DNA of 64,000 nt from Carettochelys insculpta (Eukaryota; Chordata; Testudines; Carettochelyidae), in contig NC_134138.1 in NCBI RefSeq assembly GCF_033958435.1, positions 193,971,298 to 194,035,297 on the forward strand, read 5' to 3'. The notes under the pieces are model-generated. The model saw only the letters and a program-made list of their open reading frames with translations. It did no database searches and was not told the DNA's origin. A program made the translations under genes and the position numbers. Shown here piece by piece: positions 34,955 to 45,412 of this stretch. The first letter of the stretch is position 1. Each line of letters starts with the position of its first letter.

Positions 34955-34978
34955 AAACAGACTAACATGGCTGCCCCC
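34831..34978 (+). mobile_element. PLE-derived 3' end, variant with poly-T
   Basis: Begins 'ctgatgaagtgggctccagc' (34841), then 'ccacgaaagcctatgcc', 'aaggtgccacaggact', about 30 T residues (34921-34950) and 'cagactaacatggctgcc'. The core motif and hairpin are intact with a different loop. The T run at this fixed place marks a distinct subfamily. Confidence 0.75.
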
Positions 34979-36324
34979 CGCCCCAAAACTTACCCTTTCC
35001 TGACTCCCCGCTGGTTCACCCACTCATCGTAGCCTGAGCACTTTCCCTCCTGCCCAGGGCCCCTCAAGGCTTAGCTGAGTATGGGAGTGTCAGGGAATGT
35101 GGAGTTGGGAGGTACGCATGAGTTAGGTTGAGCCTTTCAGGCCTCCAAAGCTGCAGGGATGTCTGTGGGGTCATCACGAACAATGGGCATGATGGAGGGA
35201 ATGTTGGAGGAGCTGGAGCAGTAATGGGGATGTTGGAGAGTGTGTGCGTGCGTGTGTGTGTGTGTGCTGCAAAGTACCCTGCACTGAGCAGGGAAGGGTG
35301 TTGTGGAAAGGAGGAGGGTGTCAAGGAGGGTTCATCTTGTTGTGCACAATTTCTCTCATCTGGGCTCCTCAGCATTTGCACAGCCCTTCAAGCAATGTCC
35401 CAGCTGACTCCATTCTAGTCCCTGCACTGTTCCTGCATCCTCTCCCCAGCCTGTGAGAGCCTGCAGTGACAGCTGCCTCTCCATGGGGAGGAGGGAGAAC
35501 CAGTCTGAGCTGTACGGGGTATGTACAGGAGATGATGAGATGACACGGAGAAGGGAATAACATGTAGCCCGTGCATTCTGTGCCTGAAATAATCATTGCC
35601 AAGGAGCTAGTGGGAGCAAGGGAAGAGCAGGGCGGTGCTACATGGGGGTGCTGAGAAATGTTTTAAAAAGGACATTAACTGCCCCAAATTTTTAACAACA
35701 CAGAATTAGGGTTGCCTGTGGGAGCTTTGTGCCCTTCCAGACAGAGAGTGGCTCAACCCAAACCTCTGAAAACCAGGAAATACGGAGTTAAGGTACCTAC
35801 CCACCCTTCCCACAAAGCCGAATCTCTGCTCCCTTTGGGCTGTGACCCAACACAACACTAGCAAACATACTCTTACAGATACTATGGAATGTTTTGGGAG
35901 CAGAGCACAAGAGCCCTATGTGAGAGTCCAAGGCACAATGAAGATTTAGGTCTGATGTAGCAACGGGAGCAATCTATACCTGCCAGACAATCAACACCGA
36001 GCTTGCTCCACACCATCCTACCCCCCAACTTTTAAAATGTTCTCTTACCCAGAGAATTTCCTCAAGATATTGTCTTCACTTACCCCTCTCTAAGACCCCG
36101 TCGTGCCAGCAGACTGCCGACAATTCTTATGGCAAGAAAACACCCTCATGTACTTCTCCTGACACAACCTACCAAATCAGTCCTCAAGTGAGTCATAATT
36201 GATCCCTCATATAGCTGTCGCAGCTCTGCCTCCACCATTCAGTCCAGCTGCGTGCACCTACCGTGGAGAACAAAATGGAATGCATGCGGACAAAAGCAGG
36301 AAATCAGGGTCTTTCCTCATATCT
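34979..36324. other. No gene; GT microsatellite at 35238-35267
   Basis: The GT run reads 'gtgcgtgcgtgtgtgtgtgt'. The surrounding frames (for example 35064-35381 -) are low-complexity and unlike known proteins. Confidence 0.4.
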
Positions 36325-36470
36325 TTTCATAGCTATAGACTTCTTTATGACCAGAAGGGGCCAGCTAGTCTGATTTCTTGTATAATACAACACAGAGAAA
36401 TTAATCTTGTAATTTCTGTATTAAGCCCTGGGATTTGCCGTTGACTAAAATACTTCCAATGAAGCAGCCA
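36325..36470 (-). repeat. Old CR1-type 3' end
   Basis: On the plus strand it shows 'gaccagaaggggccagctag', 'tctgatttcttgtataatac' and 'taagccctgggatttgcc'. This is the complement of an old CR1 tail widespread in turtles and crocodilians. Heavily diverged. Confidence 0.55.
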
Positions 36471-37392
36471 GTGCCGATTTGAAGATTTCAAGAGATTATT
36501 AGTTTTTATTTTTTACCTCACCCTTATTAGAACTATTGCCAGCTCGGCAGTGGGGAACAGTATTACGATTGCATTGTGGGTATATTTGATGGTTGCCAGA
36601 GGATTAAGTTTAACCGCATTCTTTGGGGGCCTGAGGCACCACCAGGGAACCTCGTAATTTTGTGGGGCATTTGATTTCTTAGCACTCCCATTTACCACAG
36701 CACGGCTCTTCTCCTCCCCTGCTTTTAGTGGATGTCAAGCTTAACTTCATATTAACCAAGTTTTTGGGGACGTTCAATATACTGTGCAGTGGGAAGGAGA
36801 GTTCCTTCCTTGATTTGTAGGAAAAGCAGGCTGTACATCAGAGCCTCAAAGTGAGAAGGTCTCTTTTTCCCATAATTCATTGTACAATGTTTCTCAGAAG
36901 GGAAAAGCTTTTAGTTCCTGGGTTTGTTCCAGAGAGAAGAGTTAAAAGAGAAACCACCATGCAGTTTTAAGAGCCCACCATGTGCTGCATGGTTACATCT
37001 GCAACTGCAGTACTTCTGTGGGCAAATATGCAATAAAGCCCAGCCCTGTACCAAGGGATCACTTTACCCACCACTGAAATGCTGCTAATTCTGCAGTGGA
37101 ATGTAGTGGCTTCAGAAAAACACTGTAAAGCAATTTTAAGGCCCCAGTCCTACAAACTCCTAAGTATTTCCTCTGCCTGCTGCCATTGATGCCAATAATG
37201 TGCATAAAGGGACTTAGCAGCAGGACACAAAGGATACTATATGCATTTGAAATGTAGAAGGAGTATTAAGCAGGGAGAACATAAACACACTTGGAATTAG
37301 ATTGAGGCCACTCCTTTTAAAACCTCGTTTCGTAGAAGGCCTCTGGACAGCTTTTGATCACAAATGGTCAAGACCTTTATTTTATGCCACTT
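36471..37392. other. No gene recognised
   Basis: Nothing identifiable before the Harbinger MITE at 37396. Confidence 0.4.
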
Positions 37393-37395
37393 CTA

Positions 37396-38819
37396 GGCTA
37401 CGTCTACACGTGCACCCAACTTCGAAATAGCTTATTTCGATGTTGCGACATCGAAATAGGCTATTTCGATGAATAACGTCTACGGCTGCGTCTACACGTG
37501 CATGCTACTTCGAAGTAGCGGCACCAACTTCGAAATAGCGCCCGTCGCGTCTACACACGTCAGGCACTATTTCGAAGTTAACTTCGACGTTAGGCGGCGA
37601 GACGTCGAAGTCACTAACCTCATGAGGAGATAGGAATAGCGCCCTACTTCGACGTTCAACGTCGAAGTAGGGACCGTGTAGACGATCCGCGTCCCACAAC
37701 GTCGAAATTGCTGGGTCCTCCATGGCGGCCATCAGCTGGGGGGTTGAGAGATGCTCTCTCTCCAGCCCCTGCGGGGCTCTATGGTCACCGTGGGCAGCAG
37801 CCCTTAGCCCAGGGCTTCTGGCTGCTGCTGCAGCAGCTGGGGATCTATGCTGCAGGCACAGGGTCTGCAACCAGTTGTCAGCTCTGTGTATCTTGTGTTG
37901 TTTAGTGCAACTGTGTCTGGGAGGGGCCCTTTAAGGGAGCGGCTGGCTGTTGAGTCCGCCCTGTGACCCTGTCTGCAGCTGTGCCTGGCATCCCTATTTC
38001 GATGTGTGCTACTTTGACGTGTAGACGTTCTCTCGCTGCGCCTATTTCGATGTTGGGCTGAGCAACGTCGAAGTTGAACATCGACGTTGCCGGCCCTGGA
38101 GGACGTGTAGACGTTATTCATCGAAATAGCCTATTTCGATGTCGCAACATCGAAATAAGCTATTTCGATGTTGGCTGCACGTGTAGACATAGCCTACACG
38201 TCCTCCAGGGCTGGCAACGTCGATGTTCAACTTCGACGTTGCTCAGCCCAACATCGAAATAGGCACAGCGAGGGAACGTCTACACGCCAAAGTAGCACAC
38301 ATCGAAATAAGGGAGCCAGGCACAGCTGCAGACAGGGTCACGGGGCGGACTCAACAGCAAGTCGCTCCCTTAAAGGGCCCCTCCCAGACACACTTTCATT
38401 AAACAGTGCAAGATACACAGAGCCAACAACTAGTTGCAGACCCTGTATATGCAGCACGGACCCCCAGCTGCAGCAGCAGCAGCCAGAAGCCCTGGGCTAA
38501 GGGCTGCTGCCCACGGTGACCACAGAGCCCCGCAAGGGCTGGAGAGAGAGTATCTCTCAACCCCCCAGCTGATGGCCGCCATGGAGGACCCCGCTATTTC
38601 GATGTTGTGGGATGCGGATCGTCTACACGTCCCTACTTCGATGTTGAACGTCGAAGTAGGGCGCTATTCCCATCCCCTCATGGGGTTAGCGACTTCGACG
38701 TCTCGCCGCCTAACGTCGATTTCAACTTCGAAATAGCGCCCAACACGTGTAGACGTGACGGGCGCTATTTCGAAGTTACTGCCGCTACTTCGAAGTAGCG
38801 TGCACGTGTAGACGCAGCT
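37396..38819 (+). mobile_element. Harbinger-type MITE (outer copy), split by a second copy
   Basis: The left part is 37396-37483 and the right part 38195-38819, together about 710 bp. The ends are 'ggctacgtctacacgtgc' and 'gcacgtgtagacgcagct', flanked by CTA (37393-37395 and 38820-38822). Sub-terminal 'atcgaaatag/ctatttcgat' hairpins repeat throughout. The interior keeps a short frame with 'HGPPAAAAAARSPGLRAA' and 'HGDHRAPQGLERE', possibly the leftover N-terminal coding end of an autonomous parent. Confidence 0.85.
37484..38194 (-). mobile_element. Harbinger-type MITE (inner copy), inverted insertion
   Basis: A 711-bp full copy of the same family in opposite orientation. Ends 'ggctgcgtctacacgtgc' and 'gcacgtgtagacatagcc', with TAC on both sides (37481-37483, 38195-38197). 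Removing it restores the outer copy's 'aacgtctacacgtcctcc'. The matching frame (37505-37870, minus) has 'RSPAAAAAARSPGLRAA', close to that of the outer copy. Confidence 0.9.
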
Positions 38820-38822
38820 CTA

Positions 38823-39477
38823 GAAGCACAAAACTCTGCTGTACGCCACAACAGTAGTGGCTGAGGGGGAAAAATGACACTAACAGCAAACCCACTGCAC
38901 TCCATCTCAGTGTTTCTTGTAGGTTTCCCGTCCAATTACTGGTTATGTTTACAGTAATTTGTGAAATCTCACAGGATTACAGCACATAGTGGGAAAATTG
39001 CAAGCCACTTGAAACACTTTGGCAAGGTTCTCTCATTTTTATTAAGATGAAGAGAAAAATAATTGTCATGACACCATGAGAAGTAAATCTGAATCTTTGT
39101 TACTGACCTGCAAGCTCAGCTGAGCATGTGCCAGGTCTGTGGAAAGCAGAACTGTCCCATGAGTTTCAGGACATGGCAATTTACAGGTATAGCAGTGACT
39201 CTGGAAAAATCTTACATGCACCATTTTATATAATTTACCCAGGCCAGGCATGAGGGGATAGCTGAGGATGGGAAGTAACACAACAATTTCATCCTGGACA
39301 CGAGAATTTTTTTATTTTATTTTATGGATTTGTAGCATTTCTTGCCATTTAAAAACCTACATTTTCAAGTATCCATGTTTGGTTGTATAGTGAGCATTTT
39401 GCACTAACTATTGGGATATTAGTAAAAGAGAATCCTTACACTTTAGATCTTGAGCCTTCTGAAGCCATGTAACCCTG
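38823..39477. other. No gene recognised
   Basis: Ordinary AT-rich sequence with no terminal repeats. Confidence 0.4.
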
Positions 39478-39567
39478 AACCATCTGATGAAGCGGGTCTT
39501 TGCCCAGGAAAGCTTATGCACCAAAATATCTGTTAGTCTATAAGGTGCCACAAGACTTCTTGTTGTT
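39478..39567 (+). mobile_element. PLE-derived 3' end, partial
   Basis: 'ctgatgaagcgggtctttgc' starts the core at 39484, followed by 'aggaaagcttatgcacc', 'atctgttagtctataaggtg' and 'ccacaagacttcttgttg'. The distal 'cagactaacac' end is missing. Confidence 0.75.
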
Positions 39568-40239
39568 CCTGAAGCTTTGGAAGTTTTAGTCATTTAACAG
39601 CTCTGCTCTGCATAGTATGAGGGCTATGATCCCTCTTTTGGCTATGGCTGTTCTTTCATTGCAACACTTAATCTCTTTAACTGGCACGTTTCAAGGGGCT
39701 ATTCAAATTGAAGTGGTCTGTTAACACCTCACCAGCCAGGCACTGTCAGGGCTAGGAGGCTAGACGGTTATATATTGCTGTCATTAAGGAATGAATCCAG
39801 TGTCTCCATTGACTCAGTTATTTATAGCATCTAGCAAAGTTATGAATTCAAGTCCCTAGCTGCCTCTTCTGAAGAGGAGGTGCAGGTTTCCTTCAATGAG
39901 GAGAGGTGAGAGATCAGATACAGAGTATTTGCTTTGTGAAAAGTGTTCACCACAGGTAACATAATTTTGTCTTTGAGAACAAGAAGTCGTCGTGTGGCAC
40001 CTTTATAGACTAACAGATATTTTGGAGCATAAGCTTTCATGGGCAAGGAGCCGCTTCATCAGATTCATGATTGGGTGGGGGTGGTTTCAGAGGGGTATTT
40101 AAAGAGTGGGGTCCCAGTAAGAGGGAGGGCCAGAGCTGACAAGGTCTATTCAGCAAGGTGGAAATGGCTCAGTATCAACAATATTTATCAAAAGAGGAAA
40201 AAACAAGTCAGATCAGACAGGGGGATGTGAGCTTTTGTC

Positions 40240-40790
40240 AGAGTCTAATGGGGAGCTATTAGCACCCAGAGCAGAGAAACTGCCTTTGTAAGCTGTGAGC
40301 CACTCCAGTCTCTGTGTAATCCATGGTTAATGGAGTCAAATTTGCAAATAAATTGCAGTTCAGAGATTTCTCTCTCCATTTGATTTTTAAAATTTTTTTG
40401 TTTCAGAACTGTCACCCTTAAATCTGCCACTGAGTGTCCAGGGTGATTTGAAGTGTTCCCCCACTGGCTTCTGTACATTACTGTTCCTGATGTCTGATTT
40501 ATGCCCATGTATTCTTTTGCAGAGAGACTGTCCAGTTTGGCCAATGTAAATTGCAGTGGGGCATTGCTGACACATGATGGCATATATTATATTAGTAGAT
40601 GTGCAGGTAAAGGAGCCCCTGATGGTATAGTTGGTGTTAGGTCCTGTGATGATGTCACTGGTGTAGATATGTGAGCAGAGTTGGCAGCAAGGACTGTTGC
40701 GGGGGCTGGTTCCAGGCCTAGAGTCACTGGTTTGTGATTTGTAGTGGCTGGTGAGGATTTGTTTAAGGTTGGCAAAAAATCAAATGGAGA
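40240..40790 (-). pseudogene. GIY-YIG endonuclease domain of Penelope-like element (left arm and centre)
   Basis: Penelope-like elements fuse a reverse transcriptase to a GIY-YIG nuclease that nicks the target. Here 'MCQQCPTAIYIGQTGQSL' shows the Cys pair and the AIY...YIG-like core, then 'CKRIHGHKSDIRN' and 'VQKPVGEHF'. A frameshift near 40440 is followed by 'HSVADLRVTVLKQKNF' and 'MEREISELQFICKFDSIN', then the conserved end 'GLHRDWSGSQL'. The reverse transcriptase is absent. The frameshift and a stop make it inactive. Confidence 0.85.
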
Positions 40791-40950
40791 GAGAAATCCC
40801 TGAGCTGCAATTTATTTGCAAATTTGACTCCATTAACCATGGATTAAACAAAGACTGGGAGTGGCTCACAACTTACAAAGGCAGTTTCTCTGCTCTGGGT
40901 GCTAATAGCTCCCCATTAGACTCTGACAAAGGCTCGCATCATCTCTTCCC
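40780..40950 (+). pseudogene. GIY-YIG C-terminal end, inverted copy (right arm)
   Basis: Plus-strand frame with 'NQMEREIPELQFICKFDSIN' and 'HGLNKDWEWLTTYKGSFSA', then 'SPLDSDKG'. This is the same C-terminal segment as in the left arm, here in opposite orientation and better conserved ('DWEWLT' versus 'DWSGSQ'). It begins abruptly after 'ggatttgtttaaggttggc', the inversion junction. Confidence 0.85.
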
Positions 40951-41555
40951 TCTTCTCCCCCAACCCCTGTCTAATCTGGCTTTTTTTCCTTTTTTGCTAA
41001 GTACTGTTGACACTGGGCCATTTCCACCTTGCTGAATAAACCTTGTCAGCTCTGGCCCTCCCTCTTACTGGGACCCCACTCTTTAAATACCCCTCTGAAA
41101 CCACCCCCCCACCACTCATGCATCTGACGAAGCAGGTCTTTGCCCATGAAAGCTTACACTCCAAAATATTTGTTGGTCTATAAGGTGCCACGCGACTTCT
41201 TGTTCTTGAAGCTACAGACTAACACGGATACCTCTCTGATACTTGAATTTTGTCTTGGGTCGTTCTTCTGTGAGTTCATTTGAGATTGTGGTGATAGCCT
41301 GATACACCAGACCAGAGGGACACCACATGATGAGGGAGGCATGTGGAGGACCCAGGGATCTTGCAAGATGTGTGTGTGGTGTGGGGTGATCATAGCAACA
41401 AACAGGTCTGTGGGTTTTGTCTGTTTTGCCAGGAACTCCTCCTTTTGTGTTGGTGTACCCTGGTCTGGGGAGAGCTTGCTTCTGATCACGAGCGTGGTGA
41501 AGCTGACACCTTGAAGATCCAAAGAAAAGTTTGGTGAAGATTTCTTTTAGGATGG

Positions 41556-41782
41556 TAACAGAGAGGGAGCTGTGCTAGTCCATATACTATCAAAACAAAA
41601 AAGCAGTCAAGCAGCACTTTAAAGACTGGCAAAATAATTTATTAGGTGAGCTTTCGTGGGACAGACCCACTTCTTCAGACCAGTCTTCTGGAGACTGGTC
41701 TGAAGAAGTGGGTCTGTCCCACGAAACCTCACCTAATAAACTATTTTGCCAGTCTTTAAAGTGCTGCTTGACTGCTTTTTAT
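41556..41782 (-). mobile_element. Foldback PLE-derived short element, copy 2
   Basis: Left arm: head 'taacagagagggagctgtgc', then 'agcagcactttaaagactgg', 'gagctttcgtgggacagacc'. The tip is 'cagtcttctggagactg'. The right arm is the near-perfect complement and stops at 'cttgactgctttttat'. Target duplication 'ttttaggatgg' at 41545-41555 and 41783-41793. The host PLE sequence reads through ('tttctttta/ggatgggttcc') when it is removed. The palindrome has arms of about 100 bp. Confidence 0.9.
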
Positions 41783-42317
41783 TTTTAGGATGGGTTCCCA
41801 ATGAGAGTGGGTTGTAACTGTTTGATATTCCATATGGATTCCTTTATGGGGTAGTATGTGTCAACCAGAAGCGTGCAGTCAGAATGCAATTTATTCAAGT
41901 GAGTTTTCTTGGGATGTTAGGGTGGCCCTTTTCATGATGTGGGCCACTTCTCTGCTGGAGTCTCCTTGTTTGAAGGCGTGTTTAGTTGTGGTAGCCATAT
42001 ATCTCAGACTTTCTCCTCAGAGCATATTCTGTGGTATTGGAATACCAGGCTGTAGATAACAACAGATTCCATGATGTATTTGGGATGGCTATTGGATTTG
42101 TGAGTGTAGGTGTGGTGATCTTTTAATTTTTAAAATACAGCTGTCTCTAGGGTTCGATTGTTGAAGTTGATTAAGGTGTCCAGTGTTGATGCTAGTGCTG
42201 GAAATGTTTGAGAGAGTTTAATGAAGGGTGAAGTTTGTAGTGGAAATCTGTTGGGGATGGAGGGGGCTTAGGTCTTCTGTCCACCGGATGAAAATATCAA
42301 CGTGTCTCAAATATATC

Positions 42318-42690
42318 GTCGTTGTAGCTGTGTTTAATCCTAGGATATTAGAAAGACAAGGAGGGCAAGGTAATATCTTTTATTGGCCCAACTTGTGTTT
42401 TGTTTAAAAAAAAAAAAAAAGACAAGCTTTGAGCTGCCAGAGAACTCTTCTTTAAATCTGGGAAATGTATTCAGAATGGCACTGAATACTTCTGCCTCAG
42501 CTTTTTTTCCCTCTCTATTTCCCTGTGATTGATGAAGTGTTAACGGGCCACTTCACCTTGAATGGTCCTTTTGAAATATTGTGCTGAACAATTTATTCCG
42601 CTCTTTCACCTTGTATTTAGGTCTGACCCTCTCAGTACCTTTCCCTGGGTGAGCTTGAAAGCTTGTCATTTTTACATAAATCATTGTCAG
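42318..42690. mobile_element. Family B PLE 3' ends in inverted arrangement
   Basis: The forward half (42318-42500) has 'ggtaatatcttttattggcc' and 'gacaagctttgagctgcc'. The reverse half (about 42540-42690) has 'gggccacttcaccttgaatg' and '...tgagcttgaaagcttgtc', the complement of the same 3' region. It looks like another foldback, but the arms overlap only partly and no clear target duplication was found. Confidence 0.5.
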
Positions 42691-45118
42691 TGAAGAACTG
42701 TACTTACAGGCTGTCTGACATCCTGGCATACATTATTTATACGAATCAGATTCGTTTTGCTAAAATATAATTGTCTTTGGACAATATAATATTTCTTCAT
42801 TCATCAGCTGCAGTTTCCTTATGAAGCCAGAGTCCTGAGGCTTGCTCTGGTCAGGAACAATAACCTTGATACTGTGGGTTGTCTCTTTTTTTTTTTTTTT
42901 TTTTTTTTTATGTAAAACGAGTTGTGGGTTATTTATTTATTTTAGAGGACATAGCTCTTTCATAATAATTCTTTGTTTCTGTTCTCCATAGTGCAAATGG
43001 TAAATTCCATTTGATAGAACTTTGTGACTCAAGGGAATTAAATTGGAACAGGCGGGTACAAGTGTTTACCAGACATCAGTGAGGGCTGGATGCTTTTCCT
43101 TTGTATATGTGCAAGTGGTTTGTTGTCTGATTGTGGAATACAGCAGGGACAGAAGTTTAGAGGCAGAAAATATAGAAGGAAAAGGGATAAAAGAGTCATT
43201 AGCCAGAAGCTGTGCTAAATGGAATGTTGTCTCAGAAGAATACGGACCGTCTCTAGAGCTTGCACAAAAGCCTGGTAAACTTCTTTATGAACAGAAAGTG
43301 TTATAGAATATTGGAATTGTGGTAATTTTATTTAAAATGTTGTTGACCCTTAACATTTTCTCTGAGTTCTCATGGAGGATGTTTGTTGAATTTTCTGGTT
43401 TAGAAGCTGTTTTGACAATTCTGGAAGTAATTCCCAATACTTCAGATAAATAAAACATTCACCTTCAGAAAAAAAAAAAATCCAACACAGGTAGGAACTC
43501 ACCAGCCCTCACATACACAGCTTCCATACCCATACTACTTCCTTACTTTTTATCATGCACTCCATCAGCTAGTTTGTAGTCCTTATGAAACTGTCCTTCT
43601 CAAATCCAGCATGAATTGAAGGGACATTCTTATCACATTTATTATGTTTAGCATGCGTGTCCTATGAACAGCTCTTTGATATTTTCCTTCAAAACGGATC
43701 AAGTTTAGGGGAACAGGGTCAGAAAACCAAGTCAGGTTGGTCTTTCAAGAGCCACAGCAAACACCAGCCTGGGGGCCGGGGCAGGCCAGATCCAGCCTGC
43801 CAAACATTTGTCTCCATCCCACTGTGGCGAAGCGGGACCCTCAGGAAGGCTCCCTGGCTGCTGTAACAGCACATGCGGCTTAAAGTGGCTGGCTGCTGGG
43901 GCCAGCATGTGTGACTCTGTGTGGTGTGCGCCACGTGGGGAGGGCATCAAGTACCCACACTTTGCATGCGTCCACAAGCACTGCTCTTGCAGCTCCTGTT
44001 GGCCGGTTTCTGCGGCTCCACTTTTCCAGGGTATTAGTGGCTGTGTTGGCCAGTTTCCAGCCAATGGGAAGCTATGAGGCTGGTCCTTGGGGAGAAGGCA
44101 GGATGAGGAGACTCCCCTGCCCCTAAAGTGTGTGTGGCGTGCGGAAGCACGCATATTCTAGCTGCAGTGGCGGGCTGCTTTGTGCAGCTGTGGAGCCCGG
44201 GTAGCCAGCTTGAGGTCACGCTGGGCCACCAGTTAGGAGTCACCTATGGTAAGTGTCTCCTGGCCAGAGCCTGCACCTGGCACACCCTCCTGTACCCCAG
44301 CCCTCTGCTGCCAGTCACAACCCTCTCCTTCACCCAAGCGCCTTCTCAGACCCTGCACCCCCATCCTTTACCCAGACCTCCCTCCTTCATACAACTCCCT
44401 CCCAGACCCTTCACTTAAGTCCCTTACCCAGACCTCTCTCCTTTGCCCCAGACTCTGTCCCAGGCCCCACATCTCCATTAATATCCTAGAAAAGTGGGGC
44501 ACTGAATGCTTACCAAATTCTTGAATTGGCCCCCTGTAGAGAGAAATTATTTCCCATCCCTGCTCTTGGTGAAATAGGATGTGATTTTTGTAGCTAAAGA
44601 CAGAATCCTAGGGCAGAGTTAATGGTGAATATGCATCTTGAACTCTTTTATTTCCTGATGTTTTCTTGCTTTAACCGTGACAGCACAACGCAGCTATTTA
44701 GTGGCATTTTGTATGTTTTCAATTATGACCATAAAAAAATCCATAATCTGGCACAATTTGATTGTATAGTACTGGATTGCTTTCTCCCATAAAAGGTGAT
44801 AAATGAAGAAAGGAACTTACTTAGCCTTGCCTTATTAAAGACTTGACTCTGAAGTACTGAGTGTTCTCAGTGCTTATTTACTTCGTTGGAAGTAAAGCGT
44901 TCAGCTCCTTGCAGTGTTCAGTGAGGCAGAGCGTGCTGTGACCTTGGTCACTCTTACGCAGTAGAGGTGCACTTTAACTACACACACAAATTAGTTTTGC
45001 ACAAATTACAAAATATTTTTATTTTGGTCTGATTCACTTAGATAAAACTTGAGTACTGTAACCAGTCAGGGAAAAAAAGGTTCATGCACAAATTTACATT
45101 ATTGATAGACTATAGTAC
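42691..45118. other. No gene; poly-T and C-rich repeat
   Basis: Poly-T at about 42886-42909. From 43740 to 44480 the sequence is GC-rich, with repeated 'cccagacctc' and 'tcccagaccc' words at 44280-44480 (degenerate repeats, probably part of a dispersed element). Overlapping frames of 70-140 codons there are composition effects. Confidence 0.4.
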
Positions 45119-45120
45119 TA

Positions 45121-45410
45121 CATGGTGAATGTCTCATCTGGCAACATCCGTAGTCCGGCATGATTTTAGTTAGCCAGACTGATCACTTATCATGGGTGTG
45201 GCCAAATTTCCTGTAGTCCCATAAAGTTTGTTTGCAGCCACCAGTCCTGGCTCTCAGTGTTCCATGCTGTTATTTAGCTAATTTACCCCTTACTGTCTTT
45301 TAAGACCCCAGCAAGCCGTGGAAGGGTTGATAATGCTGCTAGACAACATTGACCTTCTGAGGTCCAGCAAAGTCTCTCGTGGGGGTGCTGGACTAGAGAA
45401 GTTTAATCTG
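45121..45410 (-). mobile_element. TA-flanked MITE, 'caggttgaacc' family, copy 4
   Basis: Reverse-oriented copy. Its ends derive from the same termini ('catggtgaatgtctcatctg' and 'gactagagaagtttaatctg') between TA at 45119-45120 and 45411-45412. The interior has 'cttatcatgggtgtggcc' and 'ccaccagtcctggctctcag', the complement of copies 1-3. Confidence 0.8.
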
Positions 45411-45412
45411 TA

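Larger units (their letters stand above)
39974..41245 (+). mobile_element. Foldback Penelope-like element family A, 1.27 kb
   Basis: Two 3' ends of the same Penelope-like element face outward. The left arm runs from 39974 ('gagaacaagaagtcg') to about 40400. The right arm runs from about 40780 to 41245 and is the complement, ending in a complete 'cagactaacacggatacc' terminus. About 380 bp between them is unique. Target duplication 'aattttgtctt' lies at 39963-39973 and 41246-41256. Each arm includes C-terminal GIY-YIG-domain codons and the ribozyme-like core. It is inserted in family B. Confidence 0.85.
39600..42312 (-). pseudogene. Penelope-like element family B, host of two later insertions
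   Basis: Antisense to the plus strand. Its pieces are collinear once two foldback elements (39974-41245, 41556-41782) are removed. From 42312 downwards there is reverse-transcriptase-side sequence, then 'FTTLVIRSKLSPDQGTPTQ' and 'KQTKPTDLFVAMITPHHTH' (41260-41520), the linker before the GIY-YIG domain. Past the insertion come 'KANTLYLISHLSSLKET' and 'CTSSSEEAARDLNS' (39840-39960) and a 3' UTR with 'ggtctgttaacacctcacc' (plus strand) near 39716. Stops and frame breaks are frequent. The same family is present at 25560-26935. Confidence 0.65.

Noticed and set aside
37505..38736. Ala/Arg-rich frames suggesting a host protein
   Set aside because: They occur once in each of two copies of the same Harbinger MITE and so are repeat-derived.
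41556..41782. CRISPR-like or attachment-site palindrome
   Set aside because: The genome is eukaryotic, the arms match dispersed Penelope-type ends, and a target duplication flanks the unit.
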